Source: Lachnospiraceae bacterium (GTDB lineage: Bacteria > Bacillota > Clostridia > Lachnospirales > Lachnospiraceae). Taken from it: a stretch of 64,000 nt of DNA. This document shows, piece after piece, positions 17,476 to 27,192 of this stretch. The stretch covers positions 36,934-100,933 of the forward strand of contig JAFTVH010000002.1 in assembly GCA_017465845.1 (NCBI GenBank), written 5' to 3'. Every line of letters starts with the position of its first letter. Position 1 is the stretch's first letter. The notes under the pieces were generated by a model. The model made no database searches. It saw only the letters and a program-made list of their open reading frames with translations, and was not told the DNA's origin. A program made the translations under genes and the position numbers.

Positions 17476-18570
17476 ATGAAAGTTCGTGTTTTGCACGTTG
17501 TTACTTATATGGGACGCGGCGGCTTGGAAACTATGCTTATGAACTACTTCCGACATATTGACCGTAGTAAAGTTCAGTTTGATTTTTTGGTACACCGTGA
17601 TTTTGAGGCAGACTATGACCAGGAAATTCAAGCAATGGGAGGGCATATTTATCATGTTTCACGGCTTGTTCCGTGGAGTAAATCATATCGAACTAAACTG
17701 AAAACTTTTTTTAGAGAACATCCGGAATACAAAATTGTACATGTTCATCAAGATTGCCTCAGTTCAGTTGCTTTACAATGTGCGAAAGAATGTGGCATAC
17801 CGCTTCGGATTGCACATAGTCATAACAGCAGCCAAGATAAGAATCTGAAATATCTTATAAAACGATACTATATGAAGCAGATTCCAGTGTATGCAACAGA
17901 CTTCTTTGCTTGCAGTAAACTTGCAGGGGATTGGATGTTTGGCGGTCATTCTTTTCAAATTCTGTATAATGCAATTGATGCAAACGAATATGTGCACTTT
18001 CCTGCTATCGCGGACAGGGTTCGAGAAGAGTTAAGTTTAGGAGATAGTTTTGTTATAGGTCATGTGGGACGTTTTAATCCACAGAAGAATCATGCATTTT
18101 TGATTGATATCTTTGCAGAGTGTGTAAAAATAAATCCAAACGTGAAGCTATTGCTTGTAGGTGATGGAGAAGGAAGAATACGAATTCAGGAAAAAGTTCA
18201 TGCTTTGTGTCTCCAGGATAAGGTAATATTTGCAAGTGTTCGTGCAGATGTCAATAAATTGCTTCAAGCGATGGATGTTTTCGTATTTCCTTCATTGTAT
18301 GAGGGGCTTCCTGTTACGCTGGTTGAGGCCCAGGCATCGGGTTTATCATGTATAATTTCTGATCATGTGTCAGAAGAATGTATTGTAACTCGTGGATTGG
18401 TAACAAGTAAGCGGTTGGACGAGTCACCAACTGAGTGGGCTGAACATATTTTGAAACAGACTCGTAGACCCAGGGAAAGCCATATTGAGGAGATTAAAGC
18501 AGCAGGTTATGATGTTTTGACAGCAGCAAAACGATTGGAAACATTTTATCTTCAAAGTGCAAAGGAGTAA
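17476..18570 (+). CDS. Glycosyltransferase family 4 (EpsF-like)
   Basis: This 364-residue GT-B enzyme has VVTYMGRGGLETMLMNYFR at the N terminus, GHVGRFNPQKNHAFLI at the start of the donor domain, and FPSLYEGLPVTLVEAQASG with the paired glutamates of the GT4 nucleotide-sugar site. The GGLE motif and length match EpsF-like exopolysaccharide transferases. AAAGGAGT directly before the ATG at 17476 fixes the start. The sugar added cannot be read from the sequence. Confidence 0.9.
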   Translation: MKVRVLHVVTYMGRGGLETMLMNYFRHIDRSKVQFDFLVHRDFEADYDQEIQAMGGHIYHVSRLVPWSKSYRTKLKTFFREHPEYKIVHVHQDCLSSVALQCAKECGIPLRIAHSHNSSQDKNLKYLIKRYYMKQIPVYATDFFACSKLAGDWMFGGHSFQILYNAIDANEYVHFPAIADRVREELSLGDSFVIGHVGRFNPQKNHAFLIDIFAECVKINPNVKLLLVGDGEGRIRIQEKVHALCLQDKVIFASVRADVNKLLQAMDVFVFPSLYEGLPVTLVEAQASGLSCIISDHVSEECIVTRGLVTSKRLDESPTEWAEHILKQTRRPRESHIEEIKAAGYDVLTAAKRLETFYLQSAKE

Positions 18571-18573
18571 GTT

Positions 18574-19461
18574 ATGGCATTACTTACAGTTTTCACGCCG
18601 GCATATAATCGTGCGAATACTTTATCACGTACATATGATAGTTTATGTGTGCAGGACTGCAAGGATTTTGTTTGGCTAATTATTGATGATGGCTCTACTG
18701 ATCACACAGCCGAAATGGTTAAAAATTGGCAGAGCGAAGATAACGGATTTGAAATCCAATATATTTATAAAGATAACGGTGGTATGCACACAGCGCATAA
18801 TACTGCTTATGAAAATATTCATACCGAATTGAATGTCTGCATTGACTCAGATGATAAAATGGCATCTGGAGCTATTGGAAAGATAAAAGCAACGTGGGAA
18901 AAGATTCGGGATAAGGGATACGCAGGTATTATTGCTTTAGATTCTGATTTCGCCGGTAATATTATTGGTAAAGGATTCCCTGAGAACCTAATTGATACTA
19001 CTTTAGGCGGTTATTATGCTGCCGGAGGAGCAGGCGATAAGAAACTCATTTATCGTACTGATGTTATCAATAGTGTGCCGCCTTATCCGGTTTTTCCGGG
19101 GGAAAAGTATGTTGGCTTGGTATATAAATACACATTGATTGACCAAAAATATAAGATGTACGTTATGAATGAAGTTGTCTGTAAAGTTGAGTATCAGGCA
19201 GATGGCTCGACCGGGACTATGTGGAAGCAATATTTGAAAAATCCAAACGGTTTTGCTTTTCTTCGGAAGGTTGCAATGCAATACCCTACCAGTAAAAAGC
19301 GTTTGATACGGGATTGCATCCATTATTGTTCAAGCAGTCAGATATCCAAAAACAATAATTATATCAAGGAATCACCACGAAAATTACTTACGATTTTTTG
19401 TACGCCTTTTGGATGGGTTCTGACTTGGATAATCAGAAAAAAGGCAAATGAAAAGCATTGA
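18574..19461 (+). CDS. Glycosyltransferase family 2
   Basis: This 295-residue GT-A enzyme starts LLTVFTPAYNRANTL and has IIDDGSTDHT and a CIDSDDK metal-binding motif near residue 90, then GGYYAAGGAGDKKLIYR in the acceptor half. It lacks membrane segments, so it is probably a cytoplasmic enzyme adding one sugar to the lipid-linked repeat unit. It begins three bases after the preceding stop and its end overlaps a possible start of the next gene. Confidence 0.88.
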   Translation: MALLTVFTPAYNRANTLSRTYDSLCVQDCKDFVWLIIDDGSTDHTAEMVKNWQSEDNGFEIQYIYKDNGGMHTAHNTAYENIHTELNVCIDSDDKMASGAIGKIKATWEKIRDKGYAGIIALDSDFAGNIIGKGFPENLIDTTLGGYYAAGGAGDKKLIYRTDVINSVPPYPVFPGEKYVGLVYKYTLIDQKYKMYVMNEVVCKVEYQADGSTGTMWKQYLKNPNGFAFLRKVAMQYPTSKKRLIRDCIHYCSSSQISKNNNYIKESPRKLLTIFCTPFGWVLTWIIRKKANEKH

Positions 19462-19487
19462 CAGTGAGGAAAGGGAGATGGACTATC

Positions 19488-20027
19488 TTGAAAGATAGAA
19501 AATATTTTTTGGATTATTACCGGATGACAGGAAAACCATATAAACCAGGCCTAGAAAGCTTTTTACAGAAATGTTTGTTCCACAATTTACAATTTGTATT
19601 TTGGTATAGAAAATATCAGGAGCATCCGAGTCTATTTGCAAGAGCTATGCTTTATAGAATTTCTCGTAAATATGGATTGGAAATTTCACTAAATGCTCAG
19701 ATTGGACAAGGGTTGTATCTTGGTCATCCTTACAACATTACAGTTGGCGAAGGGGTGGTTCTTGGAAATAATGTGAATTTGCATAAAGGCTGTACGATAG
19801 GCAGAACAAACAGAGGAAATAGCGGTTCCCCATGCATTGGGAATAATGTATTTATTGGCATAAATGCAACAGTGGTTGGAAATATCTGTATAGGGAATGA
19901 TGTATTGATTGCGCCGAATAGTTATGTGAATGTTGATGTGCCGGATCACTCGGTTGTGATCGGTAATCCGGCTGTGATACATCCACGAGAAAATGCTACA
20001 GAAAATTATGTGGCTTTCATTGTTTAG
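19488..20027 (+). CDS. Serine-acetyltransferase-like hexapeptide acetyltransferase
   Basis: This protein of about 179 residues has a left-handed beta-helix of hexapeptide repeats such as IGQGLYLGHPYNITVGEG, GNNVNLHKGCTIG and IGNDVLIAPNSYV. The GHPYNITVGE stretch is the histidine-containing active-site region of the CysE-like group. In polysaccharide loci such enzymes O-acetylate a sugar. The start is uncertain: TTG at 19488 has AAGGGA upstream; TTG at 19458 would overlap the previous stop. Confidence 0.82.
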   Translation: MKDRKYFLDYYRMTGKPYKPGLESFLQKCLFHNLQFVFWYRKYQEHPSLFARAMLYRISRKYGLEISLNAQIGQGLYLGHPYNITVGEGVVLGNNVNLHKGCTIGRTNRGNSGSPCIGNNVFIGINATVVGNICIGNDVLIAPNSYVNVDVPDHSVVIGNPAVIHPRENATENYVAFIV

Positions 20028-20054
20028 ATTTACATTTGATTTTACGAGGATAAT

Positions 20055-21167
20055 ATGCGAAGAATACTTTTTCTAATACATGATCTTGGCCAGGGAGGAG
20101 CAGAGAAAGTTCTTGTGAATCTAGTCAACAACATGGATGATACAAAATTTGATATAACTGTAATGACATTATTTGATTGCGGTGAAAATCGTCAGTTCCT
20201 TAGCCCGAAAGTCAAATATAAAACATGGTGTCGGAGGATGTTTCGGGGGAATTCTCACTTGATGAAATTGTTGAGTCCGGAGACGCTTCATAGACTAATT
20301 ATTAAGGAGCATTATGATATCGAAGTGGCTTATCTGGAAGGCCCTTGCGCCAGGATTATCAGTGGATGCCCTGAACCTTCAACAAAGCTGGTTTCTTGGA
20401 TTCATATTGAGCAACATACTGCGGAACGAGCAGCGCGTTCGTTCCGCAGTGTTCAGGAAGCAAAACGGTGTTATAGTAGATTTGATAAAATTGTATGTGT
20501 TTCTGAAACCGTTGAAAAAGACTTCCAAAAAGCATTGCAAGTGGACGCTTCGTATGAGGTACTTTATAATACCAATGAAAGCAAGAAAATTTGTCAGGCA
20601 TCACAAGAAACAGTAACAGATATAGAATTCCAATCCGATGAAGTTAAATTGGTTGGTGTTGGTAAACTTCTTGACAGTAAGGGATTTGATAGAATTCTGC
20701 GTATAACAAAACAATTATTAGATGAAAAATACCCTGTTCATACTTATATACTGGGCGATGGGCCTGCACGTGCATCGTTGCAAAGATATATTAAGGATAA
20801 TAAAATGGAAAGACAGGTCACATTGTTGGGGTATCAGTTGAATCCTTATAAATATATTAAAAAATGTGATATTTTTGTTTGTGCCAGTCATGCAGAAGGA
20901 TTTTCAACTGCAGCAACAGAGGCATTGATACTAGGAGTTCCGGTTTGTACAGTAGAGGTTTCCGGTATGAAAGAAATGCTAGGTGAACATAATGAATATG
21001 GATTAGTAACAGATAATAGTGAAGAAGCCCTTTTTGCAGGGATTAAAATGCTATTGAATGATGCAACGTTGATGGACAAATATAAAGTGGCAGCAATTCA
21101 GCGAGGCGATTTTTTTAGTACAGAAAAAACAGTAAGAGCAGTGGAGAAAATGCTACTTACAATGTAA
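20055..21167 (+). CDS. Glycosyltransferase family 4
   Basis: This 370-residue GT-B enzyme begins RILFLIHDLGQGGAEKVLVN, has a LVGVGKLLDSKGFDRIL donor-domain start, LGDGPARASLQ, and CASHAEGFSTAATEALILG, in which the glutamate pair binds the nucleotide sugar. It is soluble and probably attaches peripherally to the membrane. The sugar specificity is unknown. Confidence 0.9.
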   Translation: MRRILFLIHDLGQGGAEKVLVNLVNNMDDTKFDITVMTLFDCGENRQFLSPKVKYKTWCRRMFRGNSHLMKLLSPETLHRLIIKEHYDIEVAYLEGPCARIISGCPEPSTKLVSWIHIEQHTAERAARSFRSVQEAKRCYSRFDKIVCVSETVEKDFQKALQVDASYEVLYNTNESKKICQASQETVTDIEFQSDEVKLVGVGKLLDSKGFDRILRITKQLLDEKYPVHTYILGDGPARASLQRYIKDNKMERQVTLLGYQLNPYKYIKKCDIFVCASHAEGFSTAATEALILGVPVCTVEVSGMKEMLGEHNEYGLVTDNSEEALFAGIKMLLNDATLMDKYKVAAIQRGDFFSTEKTVRAVEKMLLTM

Positions 21168-21181
21168 AAAGGGGTATGATA

Positions 21182-22114
21182 ATGAATGATTCAGAGATAA
21201 ATGTAATCTATTCTAGTGACGACAATTATGCGCAACATATGGGAGTCTCAATTTGGTCGCTAGTGGAACAGAACCAAGATTTTAAAATAATCAATATTTA
21301 TATCATTGATAATCATATCAGTATGAACAATAAGGCTAAAATCGAACAGATAGTGACGGCTTTTTCTGGAGTAAAGATAGTCTGGATTCCATTTATAAAA
21401 TATGAAGAAAAGTTGAAGTTGGATATGCCTTGGAGTATCTCAATTAGTGCATATGCACGTTTATTTATAGAACAAATGCTTCCGGAGACAATGAATAGAG
21501 TTATTTATCTGGATTGCGATACGGTTATTTGTGATTCATTGCATCAATTGTGGCAATTCAACCTTAATGGAAAGACAGTTGGAGTGGTACAGGATACCGT
21601 AGGGGCTACAGCGAAAGAAAAGCTTGGCATTCCTAATGAAGATAAGTACTTCAATTCTGGTATGTTATTGATTGATCTTGATGCTTGGAGAGTAAAGCAA
21701 GTTAGTAAAAAATGTCTTGAACTGATTGAAAACTACAATGGAAATGTGTGTCACCATGATCAAGGTGTTCTGAACGGAGTTTTTAAAGAAGATAAGTGTT
21801 TTTTGCCTATGCGATATAATACCATTACGGTGCACTATTTTTTAAATTTATACCAAATTAGAAAATATTATGAAGAATATGCCCCTTTTTATAGTGAAGA
21901 AGAAATTGAAGAGGCTAAAAGCGCCCCGGCTATTTTGCACTTTACTCCAAGTTTTACCAGCCGTCCTTGGATTAAAGGATGCCAGCACCCCTTGCGTCAG
22001 AAATATTGGGATGTGTTGAAAAAGACTCCTTGGAGTGAGGCAAAACCTCAGAAAAATACAACAAAATGGTATGTGCGTTTGCTTGAATGGAGATATCGGG
22101 TTTTACCATTTTAA
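21182..22114 (+). CDS. Glycosyltransferase family 8 (LgtC-like)
   Basis: This 310-residue enzyme has NVIYSSDDNYAQHMGVSI at the start, YLDCDTVICDSL (the DxD metal site) near residue 105, FNSGMLLIDLDAWR, HHDQGVLNGVF and a late HFTPSFTSRPW. This is the full GT8 pattern of galactosyl- or glucosyltransferases such as LgtC. The ATG at 21182 is used because the AAAGGGGT binding site abuts an earlier ATG at 21176. GT8 enzymes retain the anomeric configuration, so this linkage is probably alpha. Confidence 0.9.
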   Translation: MNDSEINVIYSSDDNYAQHMGVSIWSLVEQNQDFKIINIYIIDNHISMNNKAKIEQIVTAFSGVKIVWIPFIKYEEKLKLDMPWSISISAYARLFIEQMLPETMNRVIYLDCDTVICDSLHQLWQFNLNGKTVGVVQDTVGATAKEKLGIPNEDKYFNSGMLLIDLDAWRVKQVSKKCLELIENYNGNVCHHDQGVLNGVFKEDKCFLPMRYNTITVHYFLNLYQIRKYYEEYAPFYSEEEIEEAKSAPAILHFTPSFTSRPWIKGCQHPLRQKYWDVLKKTPWSEAKPQKNTTKWYVRLLEWRYRVLPF

Positions 22115-22133
22115 ATAAGTGAAAGGGATAAGA

Positions 22134-23156
22134 ATGCTGATTTCTATTATTGTTTCAATATATAATGGGGAGAATACACTTCGAAAATGTCTGGATTCGT
22201 TAGTTATGCAGTCGGGGAAAGAATATGAAATAATCTTAGTAGATGATGGCTCATCAGATACCTCTGGACAAATTTGTGATATATATGCAGAAAAATATGG
22301 CTTTATATCTGTAATTCACCAACAAAATGGTGGATTATCTTCAGCGCGGAAAGCAGGATACCATATTGCAAAAGGTGATTATTTAATGTTTTTCGATTGT
22401 GATGATTATGTGTCATCTGAATTAATAGAGGTACTTAAAGAAAATATCAATAGATCATATCCAGACTTAATATTATATGATTATTATTTAGTAAAAGAAA
22501 ATGGTGAAAGAGTTCGACGAAAACTTAATGTTTCTTCGGAATTAATAAATAATTATTGTGCAGATGTATTTGCAATAAATAGTATTGCAAGTGGATGGAA
22601 CCCAGAAAAAGAGCCTTATCTTACAGGATTTGTTTGGACAAGATGCATAAAACGTAAAATATTGTCTGACAAGATGTTTATTTCCGAAAGAGAGTGTTAT
22701 ACGGAAGATGTGTTGTTTAATATTGAGTTAAGTTGTAATATAAGTAGCATTGTTTACATTGAACAGCCACTCTATTATTATTGTGTCACTGATAATTCAT
22801 TGACAAATCGATATCGTAATAACATGTGGAATATGCTTCTGTTTCGACAGAAGTGGATTACGGACTATTGTGAAAAGCATCATTTGACGAGTAGAGCAAC
22901 GAGTCGCTTAGAAAGATCATGGTGGTCTGCAATTATGATGGGGTTTGATAATGCCTGCAATAGTGTGAGTGTACAGAGTTCGGTAGAGGAAATGCGACGT
23001 ATTCGACAAAATCAGTCTACAATATCTTGCATTGAAAGTGTAAAAAAACAACGTTCAATTTTGCCTCGAAATGACAAAATTAAATTAATTTTGATTGCGT
23101 TTAGACTGTATTATATATATTATTTTTTAAAACATTTTTGGAATAAATCAGTTTAG
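22134..23156 (+). CDS. Glycosyltransferase family 2
   Basis: This 340-residue enzyme begins LISIIVSIYNGENTLRKCLD, with ILVDDGSSDTS, QQNGGLSSARKAGY and FFDCDDY for the metal. After the GT-A domain, acceptor residues include YTEDVLFNIEL, the usual E-D pair of EpsJ-like GT2 proteins. GAAAGGG six bases before the ATG at 22134 sets the start. The base composition is among the most AT-rich in the window. It ends in a 72-bp gap before the next transferase. Confidence 0.88.
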   Translation: MLISIIVSIYNGENTLRKCLDSLVMQSGKEYEIILVDDGSSDTSGQICDIYAEKYGFISVIHQQNGGLSSARKAGYHIAKGDYLMFFDCDDYVSSELIEVLKENINRSYPDLILYDYYLVKENGERVRRKLNVSSELINNYCADVFAINSIASGWNPEKEPYLTGFVWTRCIKRKILSDKMFISERECYTEDVLFNIELSCNISSIVYIEQPLYYYCVTDNSLTNRYRNNMWNMLLFRQKWITDYCEKHHLTSRATSRLERSWWSAIMMGFDNACNSVSVQSSVEEMRRIRQNQSTISCIESVKKQRSILPRNDKIKLILIAFRLYYIYYFLKHFWNKSV

Positions 23157-23228
23157 TTATATAGTTAATAAAATTTTATTACAATTAAGAAAATGGTGTA
23201 AAATGCGCGTAGTTGTTAGGAGGAAAAA

Positions 23229-24140
23229 ATGTTAGCGGCAATAATTGTAACATACAATCGAAAAGAACTTCTGAGCCGGAATATTGAAATGTTGCTTTGC
23301 CAGACGAGGCCATTTGAGCGTATTTTTGTGATAGATAACTGTTCCACCGATGGTACCTATGAATATTTAAAAGGAAAGGGTTGGTTGGCTACAGAGCAGT
23401 TTGTCTATGTGAAAACAGAGTCTAACCTTGGTGGTGCAGGCGGCTTTTACACCGGTGTAAGGGCAGCGTATGAGGCTGGGGCTGACTGGATGGTTTTAAT
23501 GGATGATGACGGGCGCGCTGGGGATGAGCACACATTTCAGATTCTGTTCGATGCTGCTGACTGCTTCTATAAGGAGGGAAAAGGAGATAAAAAGTTGTTC
23601 GTCAACTCGCTTGTTCAGCAGGGTGACCAACTGTCTTTTAAAATCGGTAATATCTATACAGTAGCTGATGCAGTGGACGCTGCTAAGGATGGCTTACTGG
23701 AAGGTGAGGCAAATCCGTTCAATGGCACGCTGATTTCCAGGGAATTGGTTGGTGAGATTGGTTATCCGAATAAGGCTTTCTTCATTAAAGGTGATGAAGT
23801 CGATTTTAAGCAGCGGGCGCTGGATGCAGGCGCTTATGTTGTTACAGTTGTAGATTCTCGATATATTCATCCCAGACCAGAAACACATGAACGTAAAGTG
23901 CTGGGAATTAAGGTGCCGTTTTATGTCGAGGCTCCGTGGAAAGAATACTATGCCGCCAGAAATTTTACATATATGTATAAGGCAAAGGGGTGGTATAATG
24001 CAATTGCATTTGAATTGATATTTGTGAAACTCCTTGCGATTATGTCAATGAAGTGTCCAAAAGGCAAAGTTATCAAAATGCTGTTCAAGGGTGTCTCTGA
24101 CGGTTTGAAAGGAAAACTGGGTGCGACGGTAAAACCGTGA
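23229..24140 (+). CDS. GT2 glycosyltransferase, GlfT/rhamnosyltransferase-like
   Basis: This 303-residue enzyme begins AAIIVTYNRKELLSRNIEML, with VIDNCSTDGT, NLGGAGGFYTGVRAAYE and LMDDDGR. The GGAGGF and DDDG combination is that of the GlfT2-type galactofuranosyl and related rhamnosyl transferases rather than the EpsJ type. A strong AGGAGG binding site precedes the ATG, and a 72-bp AT-rich gap upstream could hold a weak promoter. It may add galactofuranose or a deoxy-hexose; no UDP-galactopyranose mutase gene is seen in this window. Confidence 0.85.
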   Translation: MLAAIIVTYNRKELLSRNIEMLLCQTRPFERIFVIDNCSTDGTYEYLKGKGWLATEQFVYVKTESNLGGAGGFYTGVRAAYEAGADWMVLMDDDGRAGDEHTFQILFDAADCFYKEGKGDKKLFVNSLVQQGDQLSFKIGNIYTVADAVDAAKDGLLEGEANPFNGTLISRELVGEIGYPNKAFFIKGDEVDFKQRALDAGAYVVTVVDSRYIHPRPETHERKVLGIKVPFYVEAPWKEYYAARNFTYMYKAKGWYNAIAFELIFVKLLAIMSMKCPKGKVIKMLFKGVSDGLKGKLGATVKP

Positions 24141-24153
24141 TTAGGAGAAAGGG

Positions 24154-25113
24154 ATGAAATACAATCAAAATAGATTAGTATCAGTTATTGTACCGGTTCA
24201 TAACGCAGAGGCGTTTATTGAGCGATGTGTTAAAAGCATTCTTAAACAGTCTTATCATAATCTGCAGGTAATTTTGGTTAATGATGGTTCGACAGATCGC
24301 TCCCTTCAACTGTGTCAGGGATTTGCTCAAGAGGATAAACGAATAAAAGTTATATCCCAAAAAAATTGCGGTGTGTCGAGTGCTAGAAATGCAGGGATAG
24401 CACTTGCAGTTGGCGAATTTGTTACTTTTGTAGACGCAGATGATTATTTAATAGAATCGTCTATTGACACGGCTCTTCAATATATAGACAAAGATTGTGC
24501 AGATGTTGTTGTCTACGGGTGGAAGCGAGTTTATGAAAAATCGGGCAGAGATGAAGTAATAAATGAGCCCTATGAAGTTGTTAATAATCAGGCTGTCATC
24601 GTTCAAAAAATTTTAGAGCACTATTCAGCATATGGTGGTGGGTATCCGTGGAATAAAATTTGGAGACGAAAAGCCTTTACAGATGGGAAAATACCATTAT
24701 TTGATACACAGTTATTTTTCTTTGAGGATCTGGAGTGGGTTATAAAATCCATGCTGTGTATTAAGCGCCTGGTTGTTTGCCCACATAGCCTGTACGAGTA
24801 TTCCGTACGTGAAGCAAGCGTGACTAACGATGGAAAGAATAGTGAGAAGAAAGAACTTAGTTATCATATGGCGCTGGAGAAAATTGTATTAGATCTTGAA
24901 AGCATGCCAGATTTGCAGATGTGGTTAAAGAAGAAGTATTATCCGGAAATTGTAAATGGTATAGTTCATGCAAGGCGTCAGAATTGGCCACAGCTGGAAG
25001 CCTATTTGTTGAAGCGTTTACAGAAAGTAAAAAAAGTAATAATATATTCTATTGAGATTCCTGTAAAGGTAAAAATGCGCTGTTTTTTATTGCTATTCCG
25101 GTTAAAACTATAG
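24154..25113 (+). CDS. Glycosyltransferase family 2 (EpsJ-like)
   Basis: This 319-residue enzyme has VSVIVPVHNAEAFIERCVKSIL, LVNDGSTDRS, SQKNCGVSSARNAGI and FVDADDY. FFEDLEWVIKSM near residue 190 carries the acidic base motif of this GT2 subgroup. It is cytoplasmic and probably adds one sugar of the repeat. A possible helix at the C terminus may associate with the membrane. It is followed nine bases later by a related GT2 gene, probably an old duplication. Confidence 0.88.
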   Translation: MKYNQNRLVSVIVPVHNAEAFIERCVKSILKQSYHNLQVILVNDGSTDRSLQLCQGFAQEDKRIKVISQKNCGVSSARNAGIALAVGEFVTFVDADDYLIESSIDTALQYIDKDCADVVVYGWKRVYEKSGRDEVINEPYEVVNNQAVIVQKILEHYSAYGGGYPWNKIWRRKAFTDGKIPLFDTQLFFFEDLEWVIKSMLCIKRLVVCPHSLYEYSVREASVTNDGKNSEKKELSYHMALEKIVLDLESMPDLQMWLKKKYYPEIVNGIVHARRQNWPQLEAYLLKRLQKVKKVIIYSIEIPVKVKMRCFLLLFRLKL

Positions 25114-25122
25114 GAGAAGCCT

Positions 25123-26139
25123 ATGAAAATGGTAAGTGTGATTATTCCTGTATACAAGGTAGAGAAATTTTTGGCTCGGTGTGTGGAAAGTATTTTTTCA
25201 CAGACATATATAAATATAGAGATCATTTTAGTAGATGATGGTTCTCCAGATCAATGTGGGCAAATGTGTGAAACATTCGCAAGCCGTGATAACCGGGTGA
25301 AGGTGTTGCATAAATTGAATGGAGGCCTTTCGTCAGCAAGAAATGCAGGTTTAGATATTGCAAAAGGTGATTATATCACGTTTGTAGATAGCGATGACTT
25401 TATCCATCCGCAAATGATTGAGTGGATGGTACAGCAATTGGAACAAAGTGGCGCTGATTTAGTAAGTAGTGGATTGCTCCGATTTCGGAATGAAAGACCG
25501 GAAGAGGCACCTGTGGATTGTGTACATTTTACCGAATTGGGACAAGAAGATTTCATTGAACATTTATATCCCGATAACTTTGGTAAAATTTCGGTTACTG
25601 CTTGTGGCAAACTTTATCGTAAACAGCTTTTTAGCGGATTGCGTTATCCGGAGGGGATTATTCATGAAGATTTGCAAATATACTTGAAAATTTTGCAGAA
25701 GTGCAAAAGGATTTCGGTCGCAGATCATGAGTTGTATTATTATTACTATAATCCTAATTCAATTATGCAGAGTAACTATTTAGCGTATGACCGTTTTGGT
25801 GAGTTTACCGTAAGAGAACAATATATTTCGTTTTTTCAAACTCGTGGTTTACAGGAACAAGCTTTGCGTGCTGCAAATGATTATCTTACGTTTTTTATGC
25901 GCAACTATTTTGCAGTAATGCTTCGTTATCCACAGCGCAGAACAGCATTAGAACCACACATCAAAATCTTTAAAGGGCATATAACCCTCATTCAGACAGA
26001 CCCTTATGTGTGTCGGATGAGACGCATTTGTTGCCGTTTAATGCTGATAGAACCTCATTTTGCTTACTTTATAGCAAAAAAGTGCATTCCGGATTGCCTG
26101 ATTGCTGAAATGCGGGAAGGAGAATGTAGTGAGTATTAA
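25123..26139 (+). CDS. Glycosyltransferase family 2 (EpsJ-like)
   Basis: This 338-residue enzyme has VSVIIPVYKVEKFLARCVESIF, LVDDGSPDQ, LNGGLSSARNAGL and FVDSDDF. HEDLQIYLKIL near residue 185 fits the catalytic-base region. It resembles the preceding gene in its first 100 residues but differs later, as expected for transferases with different acceptors. Its end overlaps the start of the pyruvyltransferase gene, so the two are probably co-translated. Confidence 0.88.
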   Translation: MKMVSVIIPVYKVEKFLARCVESIFSQTYINIEIILVDDGSPDQCGQMCETFASRDNRVKVLHKLNGGLSSARNAGLDIAKGDYITFVDSDDFIHPQMIEWMVQQLEQSGADLVSSGLLRFRNERPEEAPVDCVHFTELGQEDFIEHLYPDNFGKISVTACGKLYRKQLFSGLRYPEGIIHEDLQIYLKILQKCKRISVADHELYYYYYNPNSIMQSNYLAYDRFGEFTVREQYISFFQTRGLQEQALRAANDYLTFFMRNYFAVMLRYPQRRTALEPHIKIFKGHITLIQTDPYVCRMRRICCRLMLIEPHFAYFIAKKCIPDCLIAEMREGECSEY

Positions 26140-27187
26140 AAAGAGAATTGCTCATGCAATAAAATGGAGAAGTGACTTTGCAAAATTGCTGTGGCGAGTG
26201 AATGCAAGCAAACGATACGCCTCTCCTTGCGTTAAGCAAGATTTACTTATTCTGTTTGATACGGCGTTACAGTCTCAGAATATGGGAGATAATATTATCC
26301 AACAATACTGTGGAGCTTTAATTACGGAATTGTTATGCAATAAAGAGATATTGCGTGTCCCTACACATGTGTTGCCAGAGGCTCAAGAAATGCTTCAGAT
26401 ACCTATGGCTGAAACTAAAATTGTTTGCGGAACGAACCTGATGACCCCTCATTATGAAGACTATTCAATTTGGGTTATGCCACGGGATTTAGTTGGTTAT
26501 AGCGACATTATTACTATGGGTGTGGGATGGGGATGTTATTGTGAAGAAATATCCCCGGTTTCAAAGTATGTATACCAAACAATTTTGAGCAAAACGGGTT
26601 TGCATTCGGTGCGCGACAGTTATACCGAGCAGAAGTTCCATCAGATGGGCATTCACAATGTAGTTAACACCGGTTGTCCCACTCTTTGGAAATTGTCTCC
26701 GGAACATTGTTCTGCGGTTCCTGTTCAAAAGGCTGGTAGAGTTATAGCAACAATAACTGATTATGATCAATCTGTAGAACAAGACCGTAAAATGCTGGAA
26801 ATACTTTTGAAAGAATATGAAGATGTATTTGTATGGATTCAGGGTTCTAATGATCTTGAGTATTTGGAACAACTGATTTCGCTTGAAAGAGTGAACATAG
26901 TATCTCGCAGCGTGGAAGCTTTTACAGAGATATTGCGCAAGGGGAACATCGATTATGTAGGGACACGGCTTCATGCAGGGATTCATGCCCTGAACCAGGG
27001 AGTTCGAAGTTTGATCATTGCAATTGACAATCGCGCTACTGAAATCGGGCGGGATGTAAACTTGCCTATAATATTAAGGGAAGATGTTGGCGAAAAACTC
27101 GCTGCAAGGATTAATGCACCTATAAAAACAGAAATTATACTTCCGGAGGAAAATATAATTCGCTGGAAAAGCCAGTTTGAAAAATAA
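26129..27187 (+). CDS. Polysaccharide pyruvyl transferase family protein
   Basis: This 352-residue protein has QNMGDNIIQQYCGALI near the N terminus, TMGVGWGCY, VRDSYTEQKFHQMG and YVGTRLHAGIHALNQGV in the C-terminal half, the order of elements in PS_pyruv_trans enzymes, which use phosphoenolpyruvate to form ketal pyruvate on sugars. The GTG at 26129 is used because GGGAAGGAG lies at 26114-26122; it overlaps the previous stop. A pyruvate ketal would give the polymer a negative charge. Confidence 0.85.
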   Translation: MSIKKRIAHAIKWRSDFAKLLWRVNASKRYASPCVKQDLLILFDTALQSQNMGDNIIQQYCGALITELLCNKEILRVPTHVLPEAQEMLQIPMAETKIVCGTNLMTPHYEDYSIWVMPRDLVGYSDIITMGVGWGCYCEEISPVSKYVYQTILSKTGLHSVRDSYTEQKFHQMGIHNVVNTGCPTLWKLSPEHCSAVPVQKAGRVIATITDYDQSVEQDRKMLEILLKEYEDVFVWIQGSNDLEYLEQLISLERVNIVSRSVEAFTEILRKGNIDYVGTRLHAGIHALNQGVRSLIIAIDNRATEIGRDVNLPIILREDVGEKLAARINAPIKTEIILPEENIIRWKSQFEK

Positions 27188-27192
27188 GAGGA